Assembly: GCA_000335715.1 (NCBI GenBank)
Contig: AMYZ01000016.1
Span: forward strand, 27,642-91,641
Source: a beta proteobacterium L13
GTDB taxonomy: Bacteria > Pseudomonadota > Gammaproteobacteria > Burkholderiales > Chromobacteriaceae
Length of the DNA stretch: 64,000 nt
Reading direction: 5' to 3'
Position 1 is the first letter of the stretch. Each line of letters opens with the position of its first letter. The notes beneath the pieces were generated by a model that saw nothing but the letters and a program-made list of their open reading frames with translations, was not told where the DNA came from and made no database searches. Made by a program: the position numbers and the translations under genes. Positions 41,248-53,714 of this stretch are shown here, one piece after another.

Positions 41248-42000
41248 TTAGCGCACTTTCCTCAGGTAGCCTTGGGGTGCTACAGAAATAAGCAGTTTGT
41301 TATCGACCTGACTGTCTACTTCGAAGTCGGCATTTTCTTTCAGATACTGCCAAACTGCCGTCTTGGGGTTGTTACCTTTACCCCACGGTCGATCCGGGAA
41401 GGCATCATCCGGCATATCTTCAACTACGGTATCAAATACTACGCAGTAGCTACCCAGGCTTACCAAAGGCGCATAAGCACGTAATTCTTGCAATACGTGG
41501 TCGTGCGTATGATTACTATCCAGCAATACCATTACCCGTTTCTGCTGAGCTGCAAGGTTTCTTACCTGAGCCACCATATCCGGATCAATACTGGATCCTT
41601 GCAACATCCGAATCCGTTTACTCATCGGGTGCGATTCAATCGCGGCCCGATTATGCTCCCGGATATCGATATCGATACCCAGCACATAAGCCCCGGCTGG
41701 GCCACCGCACTGTGCCACCAGCTCTAACAAAGAAGCATAATAAATCAGGGAGCCACCATGTGCGATGCCGGTTTCAATAATAATATCTGGCTGAATTTGC
41801 CAGATGAGCTGCTGCATGGCGATCATATCCTGCGGAAACTGGATAATTGGCCGCCCCAACCATTCATATTGATACGAATAATGATATTTTGCCGTATCAA
41901 GCAGGAACTGCAAGCCCAGGGCCTTTACAGCCTTATCTTGCCCTTGCTGTGCGATGGATGCATCACGCTGGGCTTCGAAATCTTTAATTGGATCAGACAT
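41248..42000 (-). CDS. Cephalosporin hydroxylase (CmcI) family SAM-dependent enzyme
   Basis: A 250-residue CmcI-like protein with a class I methyltransferase core. The SAM-binding stretch is DIIIETGIAHGGSLIYYASLLEL, and GAYVLGIDIDIREHN provides the acidic loop. VMVLLDSNHTHDHVLQELRAYAPLVSLGSYCVVFDTVVED is the family signature. In sugar clusters such proteins are usually taken to be O-methyltransferases; the exact acceptor is unknown. I start at the ATG 42000 (MSDPIKDF), which overlaps the acyltransferase gene by 8 bp. It lies 3 bases before the glycosyltransferase gene. Confidence 0.85.
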   Translation of the reverse strand: MSDPIKDFEAQRDASIAQQGQDKAVKALGLQFLLDTAKYHYSYQYEWLGRPIIQFPQDMIAMQQLIWQIQPDIIIETGIAHGGSLIYYASLLELVAQCGGPAGAYVLGIDIDIREHNRAAIESHPMSKRIRMLQGSSIDPDMVAQVRNLAAQQKRVMVLLDSNHTHDHVLQELRAYAPLVSLGSYCVVFDTVVEDMPDDAFPDRPWGKGNNPKTAVWQYLKENADFEVDSQVDNKLLISVAPQGYLRKVR

Positions 42001-42664
42001 AAGGACTCCCGCAAGCCGGCAAGTTTTCCTGCTGCCGAATTGCTTTTGCCGGATTGCCCACCATGACCGCGCCATCGGGGACATCCTTGGTTATAACAGC
42101 ACCGGCACCAATAATTGCCCAGTTACCGATCTTCACACGAGGGACAATAGTGGCACCAGCGCCAATGAATACACCGTCACCAATGGTGACACAGCCTGAA
42201 ACGGCAACACCGTGCGCAATGAAAGTAGAAGAGCCAATTACAGTCTCATGCCCGATCAATGAACCCATATGGATACTGCTGTTATCGCCAATGCGACAGC
42301 CAGCCTGGACAATGACCCCTTCTTGCAGATAGTTACCTACACCCAATTCGACCATGAATAAATCAATTGATGGGTGAACAAGATTGGCAAACTCACCACC
42401 CAAACGGGCGATTTCCTTAGACGTGGTGTAGCGTGTATGGCTATCCCGGGTAATCAGATTCACAAACTTGATGCCTTGTGCGGCGAGCTCTGGCACTTTT
42501 TCCACACCGCCGAAAACGGGCAAGCCAAGATAGGGTTTGTCCTGCTTCTCTGCATCCCCGTCCAGAAAGCCAACAAAACGAACATCTTGCGTCGATTCAC
42601 AGGCACGAATCATGCGTGCTGTTTCCGGGTTATTAGCCCCGTAAAATACGATTTCTTGCGTCAT
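41993..42664 (-). CDS. NeuD/PglD family sugar O- or N-acyltransferase
   Basis: A 223-residue left-handed beta-helix acyltransferase. The N-terminal domain (EIVFYGANNPETARMIRACESTQDVRFVGFLDGD) is the NAD-like PglD_N fold that binds the nucleotide-sugar. The C-terminal hexapeptide repeats include GVIVQAGCRIGDNSSIHMGSLIGHETVIG and GAGATIVPRVKIGNWAIIGAGAVITKDVPDGAVMVGNPAK. The catalytic His is likely in FIAHGVAVSG. With an aminotransferase just upstream it probably N-acylates an amino sugar. The ATG 42664 was preferred to an in-frame TTG at 42682. Confidence 0.88.
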   Translation of the reverse strand: MTQEIVFYGANNPETARMIRACESTQDVRFVGFLDGDAEKQDKPYLGLPVFGGVEKVPELAAQGIKFVNLITRDSHTRYTTSKEIARLGGEFANLVHPSIDLFMVELGVGNYLQEGVIVQAGCRIGDNSSIHMGSLIGHETVIGSSTFIAHGVAVSGCVTIGDGVFIGAGATIVPRVKIGNWAIIGAGAVITKDVPDGAVMVGNPAKAIRQQENLPACGSPYV

Positions 42665-42669
42665 AACAA

Positions 42670-43773
42670 TTACCCCAGGCAATGTTTTATAACCGCAACC
42701 ACACGAGCCAGTTCAGCATCGTGCATATCATGAAAGCTTGGCAAATTAATTGCTCGTGTCGGTATATCCCAGGCAATACGGTTGGCTGGACAAGGCTCAA
42801 ACATGGCCGTACTGGAAAGCGGGCTGAAAAATACCCGCGCATCAATACTTTCCGCGGCGAATGCAGCCTGCAGCTTTTCGGTGCGGACCCCGCTTTGACT
42901 GGAAAACACCACAGTCGGCATCCACGCCCCATTAACGGTACCCGCCGGCTCCGGATTCAGCATCAGCGGATAATCTTGCAAAGCATCACGATATGCTTGC
43001 AAGATGTCACGCTTGCGGCCAACCAGCTCATCGATACGTGTTAATTGGGCACAGCCAATGGCAGCCTGGATGTTGGACATCTTGTATTTGTAGCCAATGA
43101 CATCGGGCCAGAACTGTCTGCTTTGCCCGCGTGCACGGCCGTGGTTGGACAAGGTAAGTACCTGCTCATACAGATCACTGTCATTGGTAACAAACATGCC
43201 GCCCTCGCCCGTTGTCATGGTCTTGGTGCCATGAAAGGAAAACGTGGCAAAGCGCCCCATGCTGCCGGCACGACTACCATGGTAAACAGCCCCCATCGCT
43301 TCGGCCGCATCTTCTATCAATGCAATATCGTTTTCTGCCGCAATATGGCGCAAGGTATCCATTTCGCACACATTGCCATACAGATGGACGGCAATAATGG
43401 CTTTGGTGCGTGGCGTAATGGCTGCCTGAACCCGTTCAGGGTCCAAACACCAGCTATCAGGCAGGATATCGACAAAAACCGGCGTAGCACCCAGGTGCAC
43501 TACCGGGGCTACGCTGGCTACCCAGTTGCAGTCGGCCAGAATCACCTCATCACCAGCACCGATACCCAGAGCAGCCAGCCCCATGTGCAGGGCGCCGGTA
43601 CAACTGGAGGTGGCAATAGCATGTTTCACGCCCAGATAGCTGGCGAATTCGCGCTCGAATCGGTCTATGTATTCATAACAACGCGAGCCCCAACCGTTGG
43701 CCGCAGCGTCAGTGGCATAAGCCACCTCCAGTTCGGTGATAGAAGGCTTGGTGTAGGGAATGCGCGCTTTCAT
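42670..43773 (-). CDS. DegT/DnrJ/EryC1/StrS family PLP sugar aminotransferase
   Basis: A 367-residue PLP aminotransferase acting on keto nucleotide-sugars. RIPYTKPSITELEVAYATDAA opens the protein. SSCTGALHMGLAALGIGAGDEVILADCNWVASVAP and IEDAAEAMGAVYHG surround the cofactor. ATFSFHGTKTMTTGEGGMFVTND carries the Schiff-base Lys. The GTKTMTTGEGG form resembles perosamine/4-aminotransferases, so it is not the His-bearing E1 dehydratase RfbH. It likely aminates C4 of the CDP-4-keto-6-deoxy sugar made by rfbF/rfbG. The ATG overlaps the methyltransferase stop by 4 bp. Confidence 0.9.
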   Translation of the reverse strand: MKARIPYTKPSITELEVAYATDAAANGWGSRCYEYIDRFEREFASYLGVKHAIATSSCTGALHMGLAALGIGAGDEVILADCNWVASVAPVVHLGATPVFVDILPDSWCLDPERVQAAITPRTKAIIAVHLYGNVCEMDTLRHIAAENDIALIEDAAEAMGAVYHGSRAGSMGRFATFSFHGTKTMTTGEGGMFVTNDSDLYEQVLTLSNHGRARGQSRQFWPDVIGYKYKMSNIQAAIGCAQLTRIDELVGRKRDILQAYRDALQDYPLMLNPEPAGTVNGAWMPTVVFSSQSGVRTEKLQAAFAAESIDARVFFSPLSSTAMFEPCPANRIAWDIPTRAINLPSFHDMHDAELARVVAVIKHCLG

Positions 43774-44996
43774 CGTATCTCCAGCTCCGGCACAGCCGTG
43801 ACAAAACACCCGCCCCATTCGCGGATGTAATCGAGCTGCACGGTCAGCTCGTCACGCAGGTTCCACGGCAGCAAAACTACGTAATCCGGCCGCTGCTGGC
43901 GCAAGTCGTCTTCCGTCACAATGGGGATACGGCTTCCAGGCATATAGCGCCCTTGCTTGGCAGGGTTGCGATCGACGACGGCAGACAGCAAATCGGGGCG
44001 TACACCCGCGTAGTTGAGCAGCGTATTGCCTTTGGCGGCGGCACCATAGGCCATCACGCGCTTGCCGGCACGCTTTGCCTCGATCAGGAAAGCCATGAAG
44101 TCGTTCTTGACCTTGTCCGCCGCGACCTGCAGGGCCTGATAACCGCTTTCGTCAGCCAAGCCGGCTTGCTGCTCGGCGGCCAGCGTGGCCGCAAGCTGTG
44201 GCGTCACAGCATGAACGCCACTATCTCGCCGCTGTACAAACAAACGCAAACTGCCGCCATGCGTGGTCAGCGTTTCCACATCAAACACCTGCAGGCCTGC
44301 GGCAGTAAAGACGGCTTGCAAGGCAGTCAGCGACAGATACGAAAAGTGTTCGTGGTAAATGGTATCAAACTGTGTGTGCTGGAGTAGCGAGAGCAGATGC
44401 GGAAACTCGAACGTTGCTACACCTTGCGGCTTAAGCAGGGTCGTAAAGCCGGCAACAAAATCGTTGATATCGGGCACGTGGGCCAGCACATTATTGGCGA
44501 CGATCAGATCCGCAGCACGCCCGTCTGCCTGTAATTGCTTGGCAAGTGCCACACCAAAGAAATCGCCAACGATTTCCAGCCCCAGCTGCCGCGCGGCAGC
44601 TGCGGTGCTAGCCGTAGGCTCGACACCATAACAAGGGATACCGGCCGCTTTGACATACTGCAGCAGGTAGCCATCGTTGGCCGCAATCTCCACCACCATG
44701 CTGTGCTGCCCCAGCCCGAATCGGGTGCGCATCTGCTCGACATAGCGCTGCGCGTGTGCCAGCCAGCTGGTGGCATAACTGCTGAAGTAGGCGTAATCGG
44801 CGCTGAACAGCTCGTCTGCCTGGGCAAAATCTTCGGTCTGCACCAGCCAGCAGTGATGACACACCATGACGCGCAGTGGGAACCACTTTTCTGGCCTGAC
44901 AAGCGCCTCGGGTGATAAATAGGCGTTGGATGGCGGTGCACTGCCCAGATCAATCAGCGGCAAGTGCAAAGGTTGGCCGCAATGCCGGCATTTCAT
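43770..44996 (-). CDS. Sugar C-methyltransferase (NovU/TylC3 type)
   Basis: A 408-residue three-domain enzyme. The N-terminus has zinc ligands (KCRHCGQPL and VCHHCWLVQ). A class I SAM domain follows (MVVEIAANDGYLLQYVKAAG, VANNVLAHVPDINDFVAG). The C-terminal domain has KRVMAYGAAAKGNTLLNYAGV and RPDYVVLLPWNLRDEL. YHEHFSYLSL, typical of C-3 methyltransferases of deoxysugars (TylC3, NovU, EvaC), contains the catalytic His/Tyr region. It likely adds a branch methyl to a keto CDP-sugar. Its ATG overlaps the epimerase stop by 4 bp. Confidence 0.9.
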   Translation of the reverse strand: MKCRHCGQPLHLPLIDLGSAPPSNAYLSPEALVRPEKWFPLRVMVCHHCWLVQTEDFAQADELFSADYAYFSSYATSWLAHAQRYVEQMRTRFGLGQHSMVVEIAANDGYLLQYVKAAGIPCYGVEPTASTAAAARQLGLEIVGDFFGVALAKQLQADGRAADLIVANNVLAHVPDINDFVAGFTTLLKPQGVATFEFPHLLSLLQHTQFDTIYHEHFSYLSLTALQAVFTAAGLQVFDVETLTTHGGSLRLFVQRRDSGVHAVTPQLAATLAAEQQAGLADESGYQALQVAADKVKNDFMAFLIEAKRAGKRVMAYGAAAKGNTLLNYAGVRPDLLSAVVDRNPAKQGRYMPGSRIPIVTEDDLRQQRPDYVVLLPWNLRDELTVQLDYIREWGGCFVTAVPELEIR

Positions 44997-45553
44997 GGCG
45001 TAACTCCCATAAACGAATGATCCAGAAAGGCAAACTGCCGGTCGCGAGGCGACTGCTCACCAATTGGCAACGGCCAGGCAATACCTAGCCGCGGGTCCTG
45101 CGCATGCACGCCGCCTTCGGCCTGCGCCACATAGGGCGCACTATGCACGTACAGCATTTCGCAATCGTCTTCCAGCGTCTGGAAGCCATGAGCAAAACCT
45201 TCCGGAATAAACAAGCTACGCCGGTTTTCCGCGCTAAGCTCCTCGGCATGCCATTGCAGGAAAGTGGGCGAACCGGCACGCAAGTCTACTGCCACATCCA
45301 GCACGCGCCCACGCAGGCAGGAGACGTATTTGGCCTCGGCGTAGGGCGGGTACTGGAAATGCAAACCGCGCACGGTAGCGGTGCTGGCGGTATAGGTATG
45401 ATTGACCTGAGCGATGCGGCGGTCGCCAAAAACAGCTTGCCACTCGTCCTGGCACCATAATCTTTGCAAGTAGCCACGCGCATCACCAAGGGCTTTGCGC
45501 TCGACGAGCAGCAACCCTGGCAGTGGTGTCGGAATGAAATCGAATCGGCTCAT
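44993..45553 (-). CDS. dTDP-4-dehydrorhamnose 3,5-epimerase family protein
   Basis: A 186-residue RmlC-type cupin. PGLLLVERKALGDARGYLQRLW, AQVNHTYTASTATVRGLHFQYPPYAEAKYVSCLRGRVLDVAVDLR and FIPEGFAHGFQTLEDDCEMLYVHSAPY are the family motifs, with the catalytic His of the RGLHFQ segment. In this cluster it would epimerise a CDP-4-keto-6-deoxy sugar rather than dTDP-sugar, because the upstream genes make CDP-glucose; the specificity is inferred. It lies 3 bases after rfbG and is coupled to the methyltransferase gene. Confidence 0.88.
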   Translation of the reverse strand: MSRFDFIPTPLPGLLLVERKALGDARGYLQRLWCQDEWQAVFGDRRIAQVNHTYTASTATVRGLHFQYPPYAEAKYVSCLRGRVLDVAVDLRAGSPTFLQWHAEELSAENRRSLFIPEGFAHGFQTLEDDCEMLYVHSAPYVAQAEGGVHAQDPRLGIAWPLPIGEQSPRDRQFAFLDHSFMGVTP

Positions 45554-45556
45554 GCG

Positions 45557-46615
45557 TCAGTGCTGCCAGTACGCGTGTATTTGCTGGCGAGTAAGCGCCA
45601 GCATATCGGAGCCCGCCAGCCAGGCGTGATGCCACGCCAGCGTGTAGCGCAGTGCTTGATGCAGATGCCAGCGCGGGCGCCAGCCAAGACGGCTTAGTGC
45701 CTTGCTACTGTCCAGTTTGAGCAAACCGGCCTCATGTGGATGCGGTACCTGGTCTCGCTGCCAACTCGCCCGGGAGTCCAGCTCGCATAAGGCATCGGCG
45801 ATCCAGCCCACACTGCGGCAATCTTCTTCGGCCGGGCCAAAGTTCCAGGCATCGGCAAAGGCCTGCCCTTCCTGATACAGCCTTTCAGCCAATAGCAAAT
45901 AGCCATGCAGCGGTTCCAGTACATGCTGCCAAGGGCGGATCGCGCCTGGCGCGCGCACCGACAAAGCTTCGCCGGCATCCATGGCGCGCAAAAAGTCTGG
46001 CACAAGGCGGTCCTGAGCCCAGTCACCACCACCTATTACATTGCCCGCCCTGGCCGTGGCCACCGCCACGCCAGCCTCGGCAAAGAAGGAACGTCGATAA
46101 GACGAGAGCAGGATTTCCGCACACGCTTTGCTGCTCGAATAAGGGTCATGCCCGCCCAGAGCATCGATTTCGCGATACGGCCATGCCCACTCGCGGTTTT
46201 CGTAACACTTGTCGGTGGTCACTACCACCACGCTCTTTACACTACTTGACTGGCGCACGGCATCCAGCACGCGCAGGGTGCCCATGACGTTGGTTTCGTA
46301 GGTATCCGCCGCCGAGACATAAGACGCCTTTACCAACGGCTGCGCGGCCAAGTGCAGCACGATATCAGGCTGAGCAACCTGCATGGCTTGCTGCACAGCC
46401 GCAGCATCGCGAATATCCGCGCGGGTATCACTGGCCAGCAATGAGGACAAGGCACAGCTGTCGAACATGGCCGGGCTGGTGGGTGGTGCCAGCGACAAAC
46501 CGTGCACCTCGGCACCCAGCTCGCTCAGGCAGACGGTCAGCCAGCTGCCTTTAAAGCCGGTATGCCCGGTCAGGAATACCCGCTTGGCACGCCAGAATGC
46601 GGCGGATGGCGGCAT
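45557..46615 (-). CDS. rfbG: CDP-glucose 4,6-dehydratase
   Basis: This short-chain dehydrogenase-fold enzyme converts CDP-glucose to CDP-4-keto-6-deoxyglucose with bound NAD. The Rossmann loop is VFLTGHTGFKGSWLTVCLSELGAEVHGLS, the catalytic Tyr motif is YSSSKACAE near residue 160, and VVVTTDKCYENREW with the adjacent GGHDPY is diagnostic of RfbG. The ATG at 46615 overlaps the rfbF stop (TGATG) and has GGAAAG upstream. An ATG at 46630 would add five residues. Together with rfbF it defines the CDP-sugar branch. Confidence 0.92.
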   Translation of the reverse strand: MPPSAAFWRAKRVFLTGHTGFKGSWLTVCLSELGAEVHGLSLAPPTSPAMFDSCALSSLLASDTRADIRDAAAVQQAMQVAQPDIVLHLAAQPLVKASYVSAADTYETNVMGTLRVLDAVRQSSSVKSVVVVTTDKCYENREWAWPYREIDALGGHDPYSSSKACAEILLSSYRRSFFAEAGVAVATARAGNVIGGGDWAQDRLVPDFLRAMDAGEALSVRAPGAIRPWQHVLEPLHGYLLLAERLYQEGQAFADAWNFGPAEEDCRSVGWIADALCELDSRASWQRDQVPHPHEAGLLKLDSSKALSRLGWRPRWHLHQALRYTLAWHHAWLAGSDMLALTRQQIHAYWQH

Positions 46616-47388
46616 CACCAGACTTTCCATGGTGCACTACCACTCGCCCAGAGTTCTTCCAGGAGATTCTTTTCCCGCAAGGTATCCATCGGTTGCCAGA
46701 AGCCCGCATGACGGAATACCTGCAACTCGCCATCGGCAGCCAGGCCTTGCAGCGGGGCAGCTTCCCAAATGGCATCATCGCCGTCCAGGCGGCTCAGCAC
46801 CTTGGGCGACAATACAAAAAAGCCGCCATTAATCCAGGCGCCGTCACCAGGCGGCTTTTCCAGAAAACTGATGACGCTATCGCCATCCAGGTTCAATGCA
46901 CCATAACGCCCGGGCGGCTGCACTCCCGTTACCGTGGCTTGTTTGCCATGCTGACGGTGAAAAGCCAGCAAGGCGCTAACATCGACATCTGCGACGCCAT
47001 CACCATAGGTAAACAAAAACGCTTCTTCATCCTGCAGGTACTCCGCCACACGCGCCAGGCGACCACCGGTCATGCTGTGATCGCCGGTATCGACCAGTGT
47101 GATACGCCAAGGCTCGACGTGCTTGTGATGGACTTCCATCTTGTTGTTCAACATGTCAAAAGTGACATCGGACATGTGCAGGAAGTAGTTGGCAAAATAC
47201 TCCTTGATCACATAGCCTTTGTAACCGCAGCACACAATGAAGTCGTTGACACCGTGTGCCGAAAAAATCTTCATGATGTGCCACAGGATGGGCTTGCCAC
47301 CTATCTCGATCATGGGTTTGGGTCGCAGGTGGGTCTCTTCGCTAATACGTGTCCCGAGCCCCCCAGCCAGAATTACCGCCTTGACCAT
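46615..47388 (-). CDS. rfbF: Glucose-1-phosphate cytidylyltransferase
   Basis: RfbF makes CDP-glucose from CTP and glucose 1-phosphate. The 257-residue length is normal. [40 protein letters not shown] is the nucleotidyltransferase signature, in the form typical of RfbF ([13 protein letters not shown]). [20 protein letters not shown] and [21 protein letters not shown] follow, with GDGVADVDV carrying a metal Asp. First gene of the eight-gene CDP-sugar/glycosyltransferase run on the minus strand. Confidence 0.95.
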   Translation of the reverse strand: MVKAVILAGGLGTRISEETHLRPKPMIEIGGKPILWHIMKIFSAHGVNDFIVCCGYKGYVIKEYFANYFLHMSDVTFDMLNNKMEVHHKHVEPWRITLVDTGDHSMTGGRLARVAEYLQDEEAFLFTYGDGVADVDVSALLAFHRQHGKQATVTGVQPPGRYGALNLDGDSVISFLEKPPGDGAWINGGFFVLSPKVLSRLDGDDAIWEAAPLQGLAADGELQVFRHAGFWQPMDTLREKNLLEELWASGSAPWKVW

Positions 47389-47400
47389 ATTCTTGCCCGC

Positions 47401-48129
47401 TCACTCAAACAGTTTCGTCAATACAGCAGAGATCTCGTCTACGCTGCGCTGCTTGCATTGCGCATCAAACGTCACAGCCTGGCGGGAATTGCCCTTGCCT
47501 GCTGCCCAGTTGATAACAGTGCACAAATGCGCGTACGCCACATCCAGCTCTCGCGCCAGGCTTGCCTCTGGCATGCCGGTCATGCCGACAATATCGGCAC
47601 CATCCCGTTCCAGCTTCAGGATTTCTGCCGTACTTTCCAGCCTTGGCCCCTGGGTGCAGGCGTAAGTCGCCTGCGCACTGAAATGCACCTGGCTCTGTCC
47701 TGCTGCGGCCAACAGGCGATGACGCAAGTCGTCACTGTATGGGCGGGTAAAATCCGCGTGTACCAAGGGGCAATCCACTCCTTCGAAAAAGGTATGCTTG
47801 CGGCCCCATGTGTAATCCAGTACATCATCGGGTATCACCAGCGTGCCGGGGGACAGATCCGGGCGTATCCCCCCCACAGCGCCAATCGCAATCACGCTTT
47901 TGGCACCCACACTCTGCAGCGCCCATATATTGGCGCGATAGTTTATCTCGTGAGGAGCAATCGAGTTGCCATAGCCATGTCTGGCCATGAACACGACGTT
48001 TTGCTGACCAATGCGACCGAACAGCAAAGGGCAGGACGGATCACCATAGGGCGTACGGACTATCTGGCGGTGTGTTACTTCCAGAATGGGCAATTTGACG
48101 AGGCTGGAGCCTCCGATGATGGCGAGCAT
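47401..48129 (-). CDS. S-methyl-5'-thioinosine / thioadenosine phosphorylase
   Basis: A 242-residue member of the MTAP/PNP family, splitting methylthio-purine nucleosides with phosphate. LAIIGGSSLVKL holds the phosphate loop. RHGYGNSIAPHEINYRANIWALQSVGAKSVIAIGAVGGIRPDL is typical of the MTIP (Pseudomonas PA3004-like) branch. GMTGMPEASLARELDVAYAHLCTVINWAAG is the substrate-binding end. I prefer the thioinosine specificity by likeness and because a hypoxanthine phosphoribosyltransferase gene is adjacent, but the base preference is not proven. The ATG 48129 is chosen. Confidence 0.87.
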   Translation of the reverse strand: MLAIIGGSSLVKLPILEVTHRQIVRTPYGDPSCPLLFGRIGQQNVVFMARHGYGNSIAPHEINYRANIWALQSVGAKSVIAIGAVGGIRPDLSPGTLVIPDDVLDYTWGRKHTFFEGVDCPLVHADFTRPYSDDLRHRLLAAAGQSQVHFSAQATYACTQGPRLESTAEILKLERDGADIVGMTGMPEASLARELDVAYAHLCTVINWAAGKGNSRQAVTFDAQCKQRSVDEISAVLTKLFE

Positions 48130-48180
48130 GACGTTCTCCTTATTCTGGCTGCTCTCCCCTGATTCTAATCTCCCTGCATG

Positions 48181-48216
48181 AAAAAAGCCCACAACATTTA
48201 TGTTGTGGGCTTTAAA
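48181..48216 (-). terminator. Terminator after hpt
   Basis: AAAGCCCACAACA and TGTTGTGGGCTTT form a 13-bp stem. On the minus strand it is followed by a T run, about 20 bases beyond the hpt stop. Confidence 0.9.
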
Positions 48217-48233
48217 ACCAGCATCACAAACGC

Positions 48234-48776
48234 TTACTTCAGCGCATGGATCGCCGGCAGGTTACGCCAGGCACCGCGCACGTCCATGCCGTAGCCGAAT
48301 ACATAGCGGTCCGGCACGTCCAGGCCAACGAAGTCGGACTTGATCGGTTTTGCCTTGCTGATCAGTTTGTTGGCGAAAACGCCGCTGTAGAACGCCTTGG
48401 CGCCCATTTCCAGTACTTTGTCGCGGATAGCCGCCATGGTATGACCTTCGTCCAGGATGTCGTCCAGGACCAGCACCACGCGATCGCGCACGTCTTCTTT
48501 TGGTGCAGTCTTCCACACCAGCTCGCCACCCTGGGTTTTGTCGCCGTAGCGGGATACGTGTACGTAGTCAAAGTCCAGCGGGAACAGCAGACGCGGCAGC
48601 AGCTGGCCGGTGAACACCACTGCACCACCCATTACCGACAGTACCAGCGGGTAGGTTTCACCCAGCTCGGCAGTGATTTCGGCGGCCATGCGGTCTACCG
48701 CGGCGTCCACTTCGGCTGCACTGAACAGGATATCGGAGCTATTGAGAATGCCACGAGCTTCGGCAACATTAGGCAT
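48234..48776 (-). CDS. hpt: Hypoxanthine-guanine phosphoribosyltransferase
   Basis: This enzyme salvages hypoxanthine (and guanine) to IMP (and GMP) using PRPP. The 180-residue protein has the type I PRTase PRPP loop VVLVLDDILDEGHTM, an N-terminal substrate-binding region (VLSVMGGAVVFTGQLL), YVHVSRYG, and the C-terminal FVGLDVPDRYVFGYGMDVRGAWRNLP. The ATG at 48776 has AAAGGAAA just upstream; an in-frame TTG 5 codons earlier is unlikely. It is expressed between terminators, so as a single-gene unit. Confidence 0.93.
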   Translation of the reverse strand: MPNVAEARGILNSSDILFSAAEVDAAVDRMAAEITAELGETYPLVLSVMGGAVVFTGQLLPRLLFPLDFDYVHVSRYGDKTQGGELVWKTAPKEDVRDRVVLVLDDILDEGHTMAAIRDKVLEMGAKAFYSGVFANKLISKAKPIKSDFVGLDVPDRYVFGYGMDVRGAWRNLPAIHALK

Positions 48777-48785
48777 GGTATTTCC

Positions 48786-48824
48786 TTTCAAAAAACAAAC
48801 GCCGCCTTTATGACCAAGGCGGCG
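48786..48824 (-). terminator. Terminator after galU
   Basis: CGCCGCCTT and AAGGCGGCG form a 9-bp stem around a 7-nt loop. On the minus strand it leads into a T-rich run (GTTTGTTTTTTG), 19 bases beyond the galU stop. Confidence 0.85.
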
Positions 48825-48842
48825 CAGAATGTCAATGCGGGA

Positions 48843-49715
48843 TTAGCCGCGTTGTAGCGAATTCAGGTAGGCCGAGAAGTCCGCACCGACTTCGTGGTGT
48901 TGCAGGCCGAACTCCACCGTAGCTTTCAGGTAGCCCAGCTTGGAACCGCAATCGTAGCGTTTGCCCTGGAACGGCAACGCCAGCACCGGCTCGTCTTTCA
49001 TCAGCGCGGCGATACCGTCGGTCAGCTGGATTTCGCCACCGGCACCCGGCACGGTATTGATGAGCTTGTCGAAAATGCGCGAAGTCAGGATATAGCGGCC
49101 AACTACCGCCAGATTGGACGGTGCCACGTCCGGGTGCGGCTTTTCCACGATGCTGGCGACTTGCTGGTAGCCGCGCGGGTTCTCTTGCACCTCGACAATG
49201 CCATAAGAACCGGTTTCCTCACGCGCAACCGTCTCCACGCCCAATACCGAGCTATGGGTGTCGTCAAATACGCGCACCATCTGCTCCATGGCACCGGGCT
49301 CGCCGGCGATCAGGTCGTCCGCCAGAATCACCGCGAACGGCTCGTCACCCACTACCGGTTTGGCGCACAGTACGGCGTGGCCCAGGCCCAGCGCTTCGGC
49401 CTGGCGGATGTAAATGCAGCTGACGTTGGCCGGCAGGATTTCCTGCACCAGTTCCAGCAGCTTTTTCTTGTTGCGGTTTTCCAGCTCGGTTTCCAGCTCG
49501 TAAGCCTTGTCGAAATGGTCTTCGATACTGCGTTTGTTACGCCCGGTAATGAAGATCAGCTCGGTGATGCCGGCGGCCACGGCTTCTTCCACCGCGTACT
49601 GGATCAGTGGTTTGTCCACCACAGGCAGCATCTCTTTCGGACTGGCCTTGGTCGCAGGCAAGAAACGCGTCCCCATACCGGCAACCGGAAACACTGCTTT
49701 ACGAATTTTTTGCAT
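48843..49715 (-). CDS. galU: UTP-glucose-1-phosphate uridylyltransferase
   Basis: GalU makes UDP-glucose for polysaccharides and sugar interconversion. The 290-residue protein starts with [42 protein letters not shown], the nucleotide-binding signature, and continues with [46 protein letters not shown] and [12 protein letters not shown]. The ATG 49715 begins at this motif; the longer frame is unconserved. It lies 55 bases downstream of the TPR-protein gene. Confidence 0.96.
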   Translation of the reverse strand: MQKIRKAVFPVAGMGTRFLPATKASPKEMLPVVDKPLIQYAVEEAVAAGITELIFITGRNKRSIEDHFDKAYELETELENRNKKKLLELVQEILPANVSCIYIRQAEALGLGHAVLCAKPVVGDEPFAVILADDLIAGEPGAMEQMVRVFDDTHSSVLGVETVAREETGSYGIVEVQENPRGYQQVASIVEKPHPDVAPSNLAVVGRYILTSRIFDKLINTVPGAGGEIQLTDGIAALMKDEPVLALPFQGKRYDCGSKLGYLKATVEFGLQHHEVGADFSAYLNSLQRG

Positions 49716-49770
49716 GGAAGACACCTGCCTCTGCACCAGAAATGAATAGTCGGCGTGGATTCTAACATTT

Positions 49771-53651
<3,881 letters not shown>

Positions 53652-53667
53652 CTAACCTGGAATGCAG

Positions 53668-53689
53668 CACGCCGGCAGCTGCCGGCGTG
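53668..53689. repeat. Perfect 22-bp palindrome upstream of ligA
   Basis: CACGCCGGCAG is followed directly by its reverse complement, in the 66-bp gap between zipA and ligA. It could be a loopless hairpin terminator for zipA (minus) without a T run, or an operator. Confidence 0.5.
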
Positions 53690-53714
53690 ATAGTGAATGG
53701 GATGTACTGGCCGC

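Noticed and set aside
42670..43773. DegT-family protein as the RfbH (E1) dehydratase of the 3,6-dideoxyhexose pathway
   Set aside because: It retains the PLP Schiff-base Lys in GTKTMTTGEGG and lacks the iron-sulfur Cys pattern of RfbH.
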